This document shows, in pieces, positions 42,816-52,018 of a stretch of 64,000 nucleotides of DNA; position 1 is the first letter of the stretch; each line of letters starts with the position of its first letter. A program made the translations under genes and the position numbers. A model generated the notes under the pieces. That model searched no databases, was not told the origin of the DNA, and was given only the letters and a program-made list of their open reading frames with translations. Source of the stretch: Sphingomonadaceae bacterium (GTDB lineage: Bacteria; Pseudomonadota; Alphaproteobacteria; Sphingomonadales; Sphingomonadaceae); contig JAPZTW010000009.1 of NCBI GenBank assembly GCA_027533105.1, forward strand, positions 275,660-339,659. The letters are read 5' to 3'.

Positions 42816-44645
42816 ATGCGCAAGCTTACCGCCAGCCTCGCCTTTGCCGCCCTGTCGCTGACCGTGCCCACCGGTCTCGCCGCGCAATCGGCCCCGCCGC
42901 CGCTTTCGCCGATGGCCAATGCCGACGCTGCGCTCACGCGCTTCCTCGACGCGGAGTTTGCCGAATACCTCAAGACCCAGCCGCAGCTGGCCACGCGCCT
43001 CGGCAGCAAGGTCGGCGGGGACAAGTGGAACGACATCAGCGATGCCGCGGCCGAGGCCGAAGTGGCCTGGCGGCGCGCCAGCGTGGCCCGGATGAAGGCG
43101 CAGTTCGACCGGACGAAGTTGTCCCCCGAAGCGCAGGTCAACTTTGATATCTGGGCGCTGGAAGCCGATCGCGCCGCCTTGCGCCATGCCAACCGGCTGC
43201 AGCGCCCGCCGTTCTATTCACGGCTCTATTCGCTGCACAGCCAATTGCCCGATTTCCTGGTCAACACCCACAGCGTGGCTGACAAGGCCGATCTGCAGAA
43301 CTACATCGCCCGGTTGCGCGGAATGCCGGCCGTGCTTGACCAGGCGATCGAGCGGACCCGCGCCAGCGAAGCCGCCGGGGTGCGGGTGCCGCGCTTCCAG
43401 CTGGAAACGATCATCGCGGGCAGCGCCCGGCTGACCAGCGGTGCGCCCTATGGCACCGGCCCCGATGCAGCGTTGTGGGCCGATGTCCAGGCCAAGACCG
43501 CCGCGCTGGTCAAGGCCCGCAAGCTGACCAGGGCCGAAGCCGACGCGCTGCTGGCCGAAGCCCGCGCCGCGATCCTTGACCTGAAGCCGGCCTATGACCG
43601 GGTGGTCGCCTGGGCCAAGGCCAGCCTGCCCACCGCGCCGAGCGACCGGGTTGGCGCCCTGACCCTGCCGGGCGGAGCCGAGTACTATGCCAACGAGCTG
43701 AAGCTCAACACCACGACCGACCTGACTGCCGACCAGATCCACGAGATCGGCCTCAAGGAAGTGGCCCGGATCGAGGCCGAGCAGGATGCCCTGGCCCGCC
43801 AGGCCGGGTTCAAGGACCGGCACGAATTTTACAACGACCGCGCCCGCCGCTTCCCGCCGCGCCCCTATGACGATGCCGCCCGGGCCGAGTACCTGAAGAC
43901 GGCGAACGATTTCGTCGCCCGCACCCGCACGCTGCTTGCCCCCTATTTCGGCACCCTGCCCGCCTATGGCATCGAAGTGGTGCGCGAACCGGCCTTTTCC
44001 GAGGTTCCGGGCGGCGCGGCCCACGCCTCTGCCCCCAGCCCCGATGGCAAGCGCCCGGCGCGGACCTATGTCCACCTGGTCGGGAACACGCCCGATCCGG
44101 CCGCGCTTTACACGCTGATGTGCCACGAAGCCGTCCCCGGCCACAACATGCAGGGCGATATCCAGGTGCGCCAGCAAGGCGGGCCAAAGTTCCGCGCGGT
44201 GACCGGCTATGTCGCCTTTGGCGAAGGCTGGGCGCTTTATGCCGAGGCGCTGTGCACCGAAATGGGCGCCTTCCCCGATGTAGCCGCCGATTTCATGCGG
44301 CTGGATGCCGAACTGTTCCGCGCCGCGCGGCTGGTGGTCGATACCGGCATCCATGCCAAGGGCTGGACCGAACAGGGCGCCACCACTTACATGCACGTCA
44401 CCGGCCGCCAGCCGCTGCAGCGCGCCCATTCTGAAGTGCGCCGCTACATCACGCTGCCAGGGCAAGCGACCGGCTACAAGATCGGCATGATCAAGATCAT
44501 GGAGCTGCGCCAGCGGGGCGAGCAGAAGCTGGGCGCGAAGTTCGACATCAAGGGCTTCCACGACCTGCTGATTGCCTCGGGCAGCCAGCCGCTCTCGATC
44601 CTCGAACGGCGGGTGGATGAGTGGATCGCGGCGCGGACCGGGTAA
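42816..44645 (+). CDS. DUF885 family metallopeptidase-like protein, exported
   Basis: A 609-residue protein of the DUF885 family. A signal peptide ends near TGLAAQS. The zinc-type motif HEAVPGH (His437 to His443) followed by MQGDIQ is present, and the downstream FGEGWALYAEAL supplies the likely third ligand Glu. Members resemble M32/oligopeptidase-type enzymes and are often annotated as periplasmic peptidases. AGGAGG lies 11 bases before the ATG. The alpha/beta hydrolase gene begins 19 bases after its stop, so the two may be co-transcribed. Confidence 0.93.
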   Translation: MRKLTASLAFAALSLTVPTGLAAQSAPPPLSPMANADAALTRFLDAEFAEYLKTQPQLATRLGSKVGGDKWNDISDAAAEAEVAWRRASVARMKAQFDRTKLSPEAQVNFDIWALEADRAALRHANRLQRPPFYSRLYSLHSQLPDFLVNTHSVADKADLQNYIARLRGMPAVLDQAIERTRASEAAGVRVPRFQLETIIAGSARLTSGAPYGTGPDAALWADVQAKTAALVKARKLTRAEADALLAEARAAILDLKPAYDRVVAWAKASLPTAPSDRVGALTLPGGAEYYANELKLNTTTDLTADQIHEIGLKEVARIEAEQDALARQAGFKDRHEFYNDRARRFPPRPYDDAARAEYLKTANDFVARTRTLLAPYFGTLPAYGIEVVREPAFSEVPGGAAHASAPSPDGKRPARTYVHLVGNTPDPAALYTLMCHEAVPGHNMQGDIQVRQQGGPKFRAVTGYVAFGEGWALYAEALCTEMGAFPDVAADFMRLDAELFRAARLVVDTGIHAKGWTEQGATTYMHVTGRQPLQRAHSEVRRYITLPGQATGYKIGMIKIMELRQRGEQKLGAKFDIKGFHDLLIASGSQPLSILERRVDEWIAARTG

Positions 44646-44664
44646 GGCGAAGGCCCCCTGCCCC

Positions 44665-45498
44665 GTGACCCAGGCCGAGATCAGCACCGCCAACCAGTTC
44701 GAATACATCGACGGGCAGCTCCGCCCGTCGCAGGCCGCACTGTTTGAACACTTCGCGGCGGAGAGCGAACTGGCCGTGTGCAGCGGGCAGCCGGCGCTGG
44801 ATCTGGCCTATGGCCCGCACCCGCGCCAGAGACTGGACCTGTTCCGCACGCCCCAGCCGCGGCGCGGGGTCGTGGCCTATTTCCACGCCGGCTACTGGCA
44901 ATCGCGCGACAAGAGCGGCTTCCGCTTCCTCGCCCCGCCGCTCGCGGCAGATGGCTTCGACGTGGCGGTAATCAACTATCCGCTCAGCCCCGAGCTGGGC
45001 GTGATGGCGATTGTCGCGGCAGCCGCCGCCGCGTTGCCCGTGCTGGCCGAACTGACCGATCACGCCCCACTGATCCTGGTCGGCCATTCGGCCGGCGCCC
45101 AGATCGCGGTGGAACTGGCCATGTCGGCACCGCCGGCCAGCGCCCAGATCGCCGGGATCGTCTCGATCAGCGGCGTGTTCGACCTGGAGCCGCTGCTCGA
45201 CACGTCGGTCAACGCCAAGTTGGGGCTCGATCCCGCGACAGCCCGGGCGGCTTCACCGATCCACCGCGTCGTCTCCGGAGCGCCGCGCACCCTGTTCGCG
45301 GTCGGCGCGCTGGAAACGCGGGCCTTTCAGGCCCAGACCGCGCGCATGGCCGCAGTCTGGGCCGAAGCCGGCAATGCGGCCGCCGAACTGACGGTTCCGG
45401 ATGCCGATCACTTCTCGATCCTGACCGAGCTCTGCCGCGAAGGGGGCGTGCTGCGCGCGGCGATCGCAACCTTCGATCACCCAGCTTCGGCCAGCTGA
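44665..45498 (+). CDS. Alpha/beta hydrolase, kynurenine-formamidase-like
   Basis: A 277-residue alpha/beta hydrolase. The oxyanion motif FHAGYWQ is a variant of the HGGYW motif of arylformamidases and BD-FAE-type esterases. Nucleophile Ser142 is in VGHSAGA, and the acid/His pair falls in PDADHFSI. It starts with GTG at 44665 by domain position; the ribosome site is weak. No kynurenine pathway gene is nearby, so a formamidase role is only by similarity. It converges with the next hydrolase. Confidence 0.85.
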   Translation: MTQAEISTANQFEYIDGQLRPSQAALFEHFAAESELAVCSGQPALDLAYGPHPRQRLDLFRTPQPRRGVVAYFHAGYWQSRDKSGFRFLAPPLAADGFDVAVINYPLSPELGVMAIVAAAAAALPVLAELTDHAPLILVGHSAGAQIAVELAMSAPPASAQIAGIVSISGVFDLEPLLDTSVNAKLGLDPATARAASPIHRVVSGAPRTLFAVGALETRAFQAQTARMAAVWAEAGNAAAELTVPDADHFSILTELCREGGVLRAAIATFDHPASAS

Positions 45499-45523
45499 CG
45501 CGCGCGCTGCTGGCGAGCGCCGC

Positions 45524-46390
45524 TCAGGCGGGTACGCCGCCAAGAAAACGCAGCACTTCGCTGGCAACGAAGTCCGGTCGCTCCTCCGGGATCCAGTGAC
45601 CGCAGTTTTCGGCCACCCCGCCCGTCACGTCATTGGCCACCCGCGCCCAGCTTTCCAGCGCGGTGAGGCCGCGCCCGCGCGTCGCCGGATCGCCGCCATA
45701 GATCAGCAGCGGCATGGCCAGTCGCTCGCCGGCGTCGCGAAAGGCGGTCACGGCGGCGATATCCTGGGGCACGGCCCGGTAATAGTTGAAACCGGCGGTC
45801 ATCGCCCCGGGCTGCGAATAGGCCCGGACATATTCGGCCTGGGCCTGCTCCGAAATCGCATCGGGGCTGGCCCCGCCAAGGCGGTAGAAAAAGCGCAGGT
45901 AGGTGTCCTCGCGCCCCTCGGTCAGCGCTTCGGGCAGGCCCGGCAGGGCATGGAAACCGAAGTGCCAGCGCCCGTGATGCTCGATCGGCCCGCCATCGCC
46001 CAGCACCGGGGCATCGAACACGGCCATGGCCCGCACCCGCTGCGGATACTGCGCGGCGAGGAAGAAGGCGACCGGCCCGCCCCAGTCATGCGCGATGACG
46101 GCGAACCGGTCATGCCCCAGGGCCGTCATCAGTTCGGCCATGTCGCGGGCAATGGTCGCCTTGTCATAGCCGTCAGCCGGACGGGTCGAATCCCCGAGGC
46201 CGGTCAGGTCCGGGGCGATCACGCGGTAACCCGCCTCGGCCAGCAGCGGGATCACATCGCGCCACATGAACCAGGTCTGCGGCCAGCCGTGGAGCAGCAG
46301 CAGCGGCGCGCCGTCCGCTGGCCCCGCGTTCACGCAATGCAGCGTGGCGCGCGAGACCGGGACCATGGCGTGTTCGAAGCGGGCAGGCAC
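45524..46390 (-). CDS. Alpha/beta hydrolase, epoxide-hydrolase/dehalogenase-like
   Basis: A 288-residue alpha/beta hydrolase with an Asp nucleophile: Asp102 in HDWGGPV, oxyanion motif HGWPQT, and the His in ENCGHWIPEERP. Asp at this position is typical of epoxide hydrolases, haloalkane dehalogenases and fluoroacetate dehalogenases. A Tyr in the cap (GFNYYRA) favours an epoxide hydrolase, weakly. It is the third gene of a minus-strand operon after a TauD dioxygenase and a cupin dioxygenase, eight bases after the latter. Confidence 0.88.
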   Translation of the reverse strand: MPARFEHAMVPVSRATLHCVNAGPADGAPLLLLHGWPQTWFMWRDVIPLLAEAGYRVIAPDLTGLGDSTRPADGYDKATIARDMAELMTALGHDRFAVIAHDWGGPVAFFLAAQYPQRVRAMAVFDAPVLGDGGPIEHHGRWHFGFHALPGLPEALTEGREDTYLRFFYRLGGASPDAISEQAQAEYVRAYSQPGAMTAGFNYYRAVPQDIAAVTAFRDAGERLAMPLLIYGGDPATRGRGLTALESWARVANDVTGGVAENCGHWIPEERPDFVASEVLRFLGGVPA

Positions 46391-46398
46391 TGCGCGGC

Positions 46399-46878
46399 TC
46401 AGTTGCCGGCAAAGCCGGTGATATCGACCGGGGTGGTTCCGGTGGCGGCACAGTGATCGGCATAGCGCTTCAGCATCGAGCGCCAGTTCTCCACCGCCAG
46501 GATATTGTCGTTCTCGTCGAGGATATTCCAGTCCCCCACGACGATGTTCAACGTGATCACTTCCTCACCCGGCTCGGCCACCGGGGTATGGGCCGAAGCG
46601 GCGGTTTCGAACACGAAGCTGCCGGGGCCGGCCACCCAGTCATGCTCCTTGTACCGCCAGTGACCCTTGACGGTGTAGACATGAACCGTCCCCGCATGGT
46701 GGTGCTTGGGCAGTTCCATCCCGGCCGGAGTGCGCAGCAGTGAAGTCCACTCGCCGTTGATCGGGTTGAGCTTGATCAGCTTGATGTGGATCTGGTCCGA
46801 ATAGGGCAGGAACGGGATCCACGGCAGGGCATCGACATCGATGAAGGCGGTGCCGACGCTGTCGGAATAGAAGGTCAT
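46399..46878 (-). CDS. 2,4'-Dihydroxyacetophenone dioxygenase family cupin
   Basis: A 159-residue single-domain cupin of the DAD family. The metal site is in PKHHHAGTVHVYTVKGHW, with the second His later in SAHTPV. Family members cleave the C-C bond of 2,4'-dihydroxyacetophenone, but many relatives act on other substrates. GGGAGA precedes the ATG at 46878, which decides the start over a frame running back into the TauD gene. It sits in the TauD-cupin-hydrolase operon. Confidence 0.88.
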   Translation of the reverse strand: MTFYSDSVGTAFIDVDALPWIPFLPYSDQIHIKLIKLNPINGEWTSLLRTPAGMELPKHHHAGTVHVYTVKGHWRYKEHDWVAGPGSFVFETAASAHTPVAEPGEEVITLNIVVGDWNILDENDNILAVENWRSMLKRYADHCAATGTTPVDITGFAGN

Positions 46879-46910
46879 GGCATTCTCCCGGTTTGCTGTG
46901 TTCTGGAAGG

Positions 46911-47759
46911 TCAGAAGGGGCGATCGCCCTTGATCGTCGCGCGGTTCATCCGGCGTATGCAGGGTGCATAGTCCATTACCGCGTAATGCTGGGTGCAGCG
47001 GTTGTCCCAGATCGCCACCGAGCCGGGCGTCCAGCGCCAACGCACCTGGTATTCGGGGATCGTCGACTGCGAGAGCAGGTAGTTCATCAGGTCATTGCGG
47101 CCCGGCGAGGCATCCTGCCCGAACCGCACCCGCCTGGCGGTGTGGTGGTTGGTGAAGTGGGTGGCAAAGGCCCCCAGCATCAGCGACTTCTTGCCGGTGA
47201 CCGGATGGGTCCGCACCACCGGGTGCTCCGGATCGGGGAAGCGCTCCTTCATCGCCAGCCGCTCCTCGATCGGCTTGGCCGCCATGAAGACCGATTCCAT
47301 CGAGTGACGGGCGCGCAGGTCGGCAATGTCCTCCTTCACATGATCGGGCAGGCGTTCCCAGGCCAGTTCCATATTGGCCCACATCGTGTCGCCCCCCACC
47401 GGCGGACAAGCGACACAGCGCAGCACCGCGCCCATCGGCGGGATTTCGCGCCAGGTGGCATCATGGTGCCATGAGTTCTCATAGCGCTCCGGCGGGCTTT
47501 CCGGGCTTTTCCAGATGTGGATGATCCCCGGCTCGCCATCGGCGCTGTTAGCCAGGGGGTGGTCTTCGAGATCGCCAAAGCGGCGGGCCACGGCGGCGTG
47601 TTCGGCATCGGTCATGTCCTGATCGCGCAGGAACAGCACCTTGTGTTCCAGCAGCGCGGCCTCGATCGCCCCGGCCAGATCATCGTTGCGGCCGGCCTCG
47701 GCCAGACGGATGCCGCTGATTTCGGCCCCCAGCGCGCAGGTAAGCGGTTCGATCTTCAT
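46911..47759 (-). CDS. TauD/TfdA family 2-oxoglutarate dioxygenase (first copy)
   Basis: A 283-residue Fe(II)/2-oxoglutarate dioxygenase. The iron triad is His98-x-Asp100 (SWHHDATW) and distal His259 (CTQHYAV); the 2-oxoglutarate-binding Arg is in RRMNRATI near 270-274. The family includes taurine, 2,4-D and alkyl sulfate dioxygenases; the substrate is unknown. GGGGAGAG upstream fixes the ATG at 47759. It heads the operon with the cupin and hydrolase and is divergent from the AraC-type regulator, sharing its promoter region. Confidence 0.93.
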   Translation of the reverse strand: MKIEPLTCALGAEISGIRLAEAGRNDDLAGAIEAALLEHKVLFLRDQDMTDAEHAAVARRFGDLEDHPLANSADGEPGIIHIWKSPESPPERYENSWHHDATWREIPPMGAVLRCVACPPVGGDTMWANMELAWERLPDHVKEDIADLRARHSMESVFMAAKPIEERLAMKERFPDPEHPVVRTHPVTGKKSLMLGAFATHFTNHHTARRVRFGQDASPGRNDLMNYLLSQSTIPEYQVRWRWTPGSVAIWDNRCTQHYAVMDYAPCIRRMNRATIKGDRPF

Positions 47760-47826
47760 GCGGCCTCTCCCCAGCCTTGGTTCTGTCCGGCCAGTGCTAG
47801 CGCCCGACCCGGCCTGAGCCGCTATC

Positions 47827-47860
47827 ATTTCGTGACAAGTGATAGATAGTTTGCGACAAG
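47827..47860. promoter_or_regulatory. AraC-type direct-repeat site between TauD-1 and the AraC gene
   Basis: ATTTCGTGACAAGTG at 47827-47841 and a second ACAAG at 47856-47860 give direct repeats with a 21-base period, the usual spacing for AraC-family binding on one DNA face. A very similar arrangement lies at 49802-49830 before the second TauD gene. Confidence 0.5.
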
Positions 47861-47865
47861 GTCCT

Positions 47866-48885
47866 ATGCTTGCCACCCGCGTCCGCGCCACGGCCCTGCT
47901 CGATCTGCCCGCCGTCGTCATCGCGGCGGGCGGCGATCCCTATCCCGCCTTGCGCCAGGCGGGGATCGATCCGGCAATCCTCGCCCGCGCTGACCTGACC
48001 ATCCCCGCCGAAACCGTGGCCTGGCTGCTCGATGGCCTGGCCGAACGCTACGCCATCCCCGATCTGGGCCTGCGGATCGCCACGCACCGGCGGCTGGCCA
48101 ATATCGGTGTCGCCGGACTGGTGCTGGGCCAGCAGGCCACGGTCCGCGCCGCGCTGACCATGGTCGAGCGTTATCGCCACCTGATGAGCGATTCGCTGAG
48201 CCTGCATGTCGCCGAAGCTGACGGCACGGCCACGGCGATGCTGGGACTGGCGATCGGCGCAGGCGCACCGCAGCGCCAGTCCTGCGAGCTGGGACTGGCG
48301 GCCTTCGTGCATCTGTTCCGCCTGCTGCTGGGCGAAGGCTGGCGGCCGGAGACGGTGTACTTCACCCACTCCGCCCCCCAAGGCACCACGCTGCACCGGC
48401 GGTTCTTCGGCTGTCCGGTGCAATTCGACAGCACCTTCGACGGCTTCGAGTTTCCCGCCCTCGACCTCGACCGGATCAACCCGGCAGCCGACGCCACCCT
48501 TGCGAGTTACGCCGCCAGCCTGCTCGATGCCCTGCCCGGTCAGGAAGCCGTGGCGGTCGCGACGGTCGTGACCCGGCTGGTCCACGCCCTGCTGCCGATG
48601 GGCAATGCCGCGCTGGCCAATGTCGCCCGCGCCATGGGCCGCAACCTGCGGACGCTGCAGCGCGAGCTGGCGGCCGAGGGACTCGAATTCCGGACGATCC
48701 TTGCCACCGCGCGCGATGACCTCGCCCTCGCCTATCTGCGCGACCCGGCGCTGACGATCGATGCCATCGCCGAACGGCTGGGCTATGCTTCAAGCACGGC
48801 CTTCATCCGCGCCTTTCGCACGCGGCAGGGCATCACCCCCGGCCAGGCGCGGGAACGGGGCGCCGGTGCGACGGGGCTGTCCTAG
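47866..48885 (+). CDS. AraC family transcriptional regulator
   Basis: A 339-residue regulator with an N-terminal arabinose-binding-type domain of the OruR/ArgR-like class (residues 15-210, including DLGLRIA and LSLHVAEADG) and a C-terminal double HTH (MGRNLRTLQRELAAEG, DPALTIDAIAERLGY, SSTAFIRAFRTRQGITP). The ATG at 47866 has AAGG five bases upstream. It is divergent from the TauD-cupin-hydrolase operon and is the most likely activator of both TauD loci, given the repeats in the two promoter regions. Confidence 0.92.
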   Translation: MLATRVRATALLDLPAVVIAAGGDPYPALRQAGIDPAILARADLTIPAETVAWLLDGLAERYAIPDLGLRIATHRRLANIGVAGLVLGQQATVRAALTMVERYRHLMSDSLSLHVAEADGTATAMLGLAIGAGAPQRQSCELGLAAFVHLFRLLLGEGWRPETVYFTHSAPQGTTLHRRFFGCPVQFDSTFDGFEFPALDLDRINPAADATLASYAASLLDALPGQEAVAVATVVTRLVHALLPMGNAALANVARAMGRNLRTLQRELAAEGLEFRTILATARDDLALAYLRDPALTIDAIAERLGYASSTAFIRAFRTRQGITPGQARERGAGATGLS

Positions 48886-48919
48886 ACCCCCTGTTGTCGG
48901 GCCAGTTGGGCGAGGATGA

Positions 48920-49750
48920 TCAGGCTGCCTGCAGCTCGCCGCCGACCACCGAGACGCGTTCCGCGTCGCGGGTGTGTGGGAAGTAATCCCAGACCGCATG
49001 GTGCTGGGTGGCGATATTGTCCCAGATCACCAGCGTGTGCTTGTCCCAGCGGACCCGGCATTGCACCCGCGGTGTCGCCTCGATGTGGTGGAACAGCATT
49101 TCCAGCAGGTGTCGGCTCTCAAGGCGGCTGAGCCCCTTGATCTGCGTGGTGAAGCCCCGGTTGACCCACAGCAGCGGCTTGCCGTTGTCGGGATGGGCGA
49201 TCACCAGTGGGTGGACAGTGCGGGCATATTCGGTGCCTGCCGGCGGCTCCTTGCCATAGCCCTGCCGCCAGGGCAGCGCCCCATCGTGGACGGCCTGCAG
49301 CTTGCCGATCAGTTCGCGGACCGGGGCCGAAAGCAGGGCATAGGCTTCGGTCATGCTGGCGAAAACGGTATCGCCGCCGCCGTTTTCGGGGACTTCGTGC
49401 ATGTACAGCAGCGAGGCCCGGATCGGCGCAGGATCGCACGATACGTCGGTGTGCCAGCCATCACCCGCGACAAAGGCCGACTTGGCCGTGGCCTTGACCG
49501 TCAGCACGGCGGGATCGCCGCTGCCGGAAGCCGCCGCGAGCGGGTGACAATGCAATTGGCCAGTGCCGAAACAGGCCGCGGCCCGCTTGTGCGCTTCGTG
49601 ATCGAGCTGCTGGTCTCGGAATACCAGGACCCCGCGATCGGCCAGCAGGCGCCGCAGAGCCGCCGCCATGACATCGTCGATCTGCGCCAGATCGACCCCG
49701 GACACTTCCGCGCCGATCACCGGCGTAATGTTCTGCACCGCAAGGGACAT
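48920..49750 (-). CDS. TauD/TfdA family 2-oxoglutarate dioxygenase (second copy)
   Basis: A 276-residue Fe(II)/2-oxoglutarate dioxygenase with His100-x-Asp102 (DGWHTDVSCDP) and the distal His in ATQHHAVWDYFPH. It is clearly different from the first copy in the interior, so it is not a recent duplicate. GAGGAG six bases before the ATG at 49750 fixes the start. It is divergent from the TetR-type gene and would be a second oxidation step or an alternative substrate enzyme in the same island. Confidence 0.93.
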   Translation of the reverse strand: MSLAVQNITPVIGAEVSGVDLAQIDDVMAAALRRLLADRGVLVFRDQQLDHEAHKRAAACFGTGQLHCHPLAAASGSGDPAVLTVKATAKSAFVAGDGWHTDVSCDPAPIRASLLYMHEVPENGGGDTVFASMTEAYALLSAPVRELIGKLQAVHDGALPWRQGYGKEPPAGTEYARTVHPLVIAHPDNGKPLLWVNRGFTTQIKGLSRLESRHLLEMLFHHIEATPRVQCRVRWDKHTLVIWDNIATQHHAVWDYFPHTRDAERVSVVGGELQAA

Positions 49751-49801
49751 TGCTCGCTCCTCTCCCGTCTGACGCAGAGGATAATCCAATTTTACCGCTT
49801 A

Positions 49802-49830
49802 ACAAGCGGTTTTATTTCACGTGACAAGTG
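49802..49830. promoter_or_regulatory. Second AraC-type direct-repeat site, TauD-2/TetR promoter region
   Basis: ACAAG at 49802-49806 and ATTTCACGTGACAAGTG at 49814-49830 (its ACAAG at 49824-49828) repeat with a 22-base period. The GTGACAAGTG core is identical to the site at 47832-47841. Confidence 0.5.
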
Positions 49831-49891
49831 GCTCAGGAAAAGGTTAGGAATCCGCCATCAATCAGCCGGATGGACGGGCAAGGACTACAAC

Positions 49892-50509
49892 GTGGCGGTT
49901 CTGGAAGCAGCAGTGGCGGAACGCCAGACCAAGGGCGAGCGCACCCGTCGGCGAATCATGGACGAGGCCCGCGCGATGATCGACGAGATCGGGATCGAGG
50001 CGATCTCGCAGGAAGCCGTGGCGCGCCGGGTCGGCATCACCCAGTCCGCGCTGCGGCATCATTTCCCGACCCGCGAATCGCTGTTCGATGCCATCTTCGA
50101 TCACGTGTTCAGCGGGTTCTACCGCTCGGCCGAACGCTTTCTGCTCGAGCCTGGCCACGACCCGCGCCAGCGCCTGCTCAAGCTGTGCGAAATGCACCTG
50201 GGCTATGTCGTGCGCGAGAGCGACCGGGTCGCGCTCGGCTCTTTCGCCCACTATCTCTACAACCCCGCGCTGCTCGACCGGCAAAGCGGCTGGTACCACT
50301 GGATTGCCGGTCACTATGCCGCCCTGCTTGGCGCGATCCGGCCCGAACTGGATGCCGAGTCCCGGCATGGCCGCGCGCTTGCCATCCTGACCATGAGCAT
50401 CGGCGCCTGGATCACGATCGGCCGCTCGCGCCCGGCCTGGCCAGACTTGCCTGGCGATGGCGCCCGGGCGGCACTCCTGGCGGCGATTGCGAGCCTGATC
50501 GATCAGTGA
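49892..50509 (+). CDS. TetR family transcriptional regulator
   Basis: A 205-residue TetR-type regulator. The HTH covers about 15-60 (TRRRIMDEARAMIDEIGIEA, VARRVGITQSALRHHFPTRE); the rest is a helical ligand-binding domain. It starts with GTG at 49892, chosen because AAGGA lies seven bases upstream; longer in-frame starts would run through the TauD promoter. It is divergent from the second TauD gene and probably represses it or senses its substrate. It converges on trmL with 16 bases between stops. Confidence 0.9.
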   Translation: MAVLEAAVAERQTKGERTRRRIMDEARAMIDEIGIEAISQEAVARRVGITQSALRHHFPTRESLFDAIFDHVFSGFYRSAERFLLEPGHDPRQRLLKLCEMHLGYVVRESDRVALGSFAHYLYNPALLDRQSGWYHWIAGHYAALLGAIRPELDAESRHGRALAILTMSIGAWITIGRSRPAWPDLPGDGARAALLAAIASLIDQ

Positions 50510-50525
50510 CCTGACCCTGGCGGCT

Positions 50526-50978
50526 TTACCCCGGCAATCCGCCGGTCTGCCGCAGCGCCTCACCGAGCGCCAGAGCGGCCGAGGTCGCAAGGTTGAGCGA
50601 GCGCACCTCTGCCCGCATCGGCAGGCGCACCTTGTCATCGGCCATGGCCGCCACTTCCGGCGGCACCCCGGCGCTTTCCTTGCCGAACAGCAGGACATCG
50701 TCCGGGCGATAGGCAAAGCCATAGGCGTCACTGGTGGCCTTGGTGGTGAAAAGGACCATGCGGCCCGACCCCAGCGTGGCGCGGAAGGCCGCGAAACTGG
50801 CGTGGCGCGTGACGCTCACGTGATCGATATAGTCCATCGCCGCGCGGCGGACGCGGCGATCGTCCCAGGTGAAGCCCATCGGCTCGATCAGATCGACAGC
50901 CACACCCAGGCAGGCGCCAAGCCGCAGCACCGCGCCGACATTGCCGGCGATTTCGGGTTCGAACAGGGCAATCCGCAT
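50526..50978 (-). CDS. trmL: tRNA (cytidine(34)-2'-O)-methyltransferase
   Basis: A 150-residue SPOUT methyltransferase that 2'-O-methylates the wobble base of certain leucine tRNAs. The opening MRIALFEPEIAGNVGAVLRL, the LIEPMGF strand and the trefoil-knot motifs LLFGKESAGVP and LPMRAEVRSLNLATSAALAL are diagnostic of TrmL. Normal length. The galU gene lies 20 bases downstream in the same direction, so the two could share a transcript. Confidence 0.96.
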   Translation of the reverse strand: MRIALFEPEIAGNVGAVLRLGACLGVAVDLIEPMGFTWDDRRVRRAAMDYIDHVSVTRHASFAAFRATLGSGRMVLFTTKATSDAYGFAYRPDDVLLFGKESAGVPPEVAAMADDKVRLPMRAEVRSLNLATSAALALGEALRQTGGLPG

Positions 50979-50998
50979 CAGTGGTGCCTTGGCAGGGG

Positions 50999-51892
50999 CT
51001 AGCCCAGCAGGCGCCGCATCGTGGCGCGCACTTCGTCGGCCATGTCATCACGCTCCAGCGCCAGGGCCAGGGTCGCCTCGACAAAACCGGTCTTGCTGCC
51101 GCAATCGAAGCGGCGGCCCGCGAAAGTGACGGCGTGGAACGGCTGCTGGCCGATCATCTGGGCCATGGCATCGGTCAGCTGGATTTCGCCGCCCGCGCCT
51201 TTGCCCTGCCCTTCCAGCACCCGCATGACTTCGGGCTGGAGGATATAGCGGCCGGAAATGATCAGGTTGCTCGGCGCGTCCTCGCGCTTCGGCTTTTCGA
51301 CCAGGCCCCGCACTTCGGTCACCAGGTCGCCAACCTTGGCGCCGGGCGCGATCACGCCATAGGACGACACTTCCTCTTCCGGCACTTCCAGCACCGAGAT
51401 CAGGTTGCCGCCATGCTCGTTATAGGCTTCGACCATCTGCTTCATGCAGCCGGTCGACCCGGGGTGTGCGATCATCAGCTCGTCCGGCAGGAAGATCGCA
51501 AAGGGTTCATCGCCGACGATTGCGCGGGCGCACCAGATCGCGTGGCCCAGCCCCAGCGGCACCTGCTGGCGCACGGTGACGAGGTTGCCGGGCTGGATCC
51601 GGGTCGGCTCCAGCACGTCGAGCGATTTCTCGCGCCCGGCCATGGTGGTTTCCAGCTCGAAGGCCATGTCGAAATGTTCGACGATCGCGGTCTTGCCGCG
51701 ACCGGTCACGAAGATCAGCTGCTCGATCCCCGCCTCGCGCGCTTCGTCGACCGCATACTGGATCAGCGGGCGGTCGATGATCGGCAGCATTTCCTTGGGG
51801 ATCGCCTTGGTGGCGGGCAGGAAGCGGGTGCCAAGCCCGGCGACGGGAAACACGGCCTTCTTGATCGGCTTACGCGGCGAAGTGCTGGTCAT
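50999..51892 (-). CDS. galU: UTP-glucose-1-phosphate uridylyltransferase
   Basis: A 297-residue GalU making UDP-glucose for surface polysaccharides and lipid A-linked sugars. The nucleotide-binding opening VFPVAGLGTRFLPATKAIPK and the lysine in VEKPKREDAPSNL are intact, and the whole length is normal. The ATG at 51892 lies 126 bases from the divergent murA gene; both serve cell-envelope synthesis. Confidence 0.97.
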   Translation of the reverse strand: MTSTSPRKPIKKAVFPVAGLGTRFLPATKAIPKEMLPIIDRPLIQYAVDEAREAGIEQLIFVTGRGKTAIVEHFDMAFELETTMAGREKSLDVLEPTRIQPGNLVTVRQQVPLGLGHAIWCARAIVGDEPFAIFLPDELMIAHPGSTGCMKQMVEAYNEHGGNLISVLEVPEEEVSSYGVIAPGAKVGDLVTEVRGLVEKPKREDAPSNLIISGRYILQPEVMRVLEGQGKGAGGEIQLTDAMAQMIGQQPFHAVTFAGRRFDCGSKTGFVEATLALALERDDMADEVRATMRRLLG

Positions 51893-52018
51893 GGGACGCG
51901 GATTATCCTGTTCGTGTTACAGTTGCGTTAGGGCCAGCGGAGGGGTTCTGGCAACGGGGTTGTGCATAGGGTTGCGGGATGCTTGCCGCTTGCACGAATC
52001 CGACTAAATCAGGCGGTC

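Noticed and set aside
48974..49891. TetR gene extended far upstream as one 511-residue protein
   Set aside because: The extension is the antisense of the TauD-2 gene and crosses its promoter; the HTH begins right after the GTG at 49892 with its own ribosome site.
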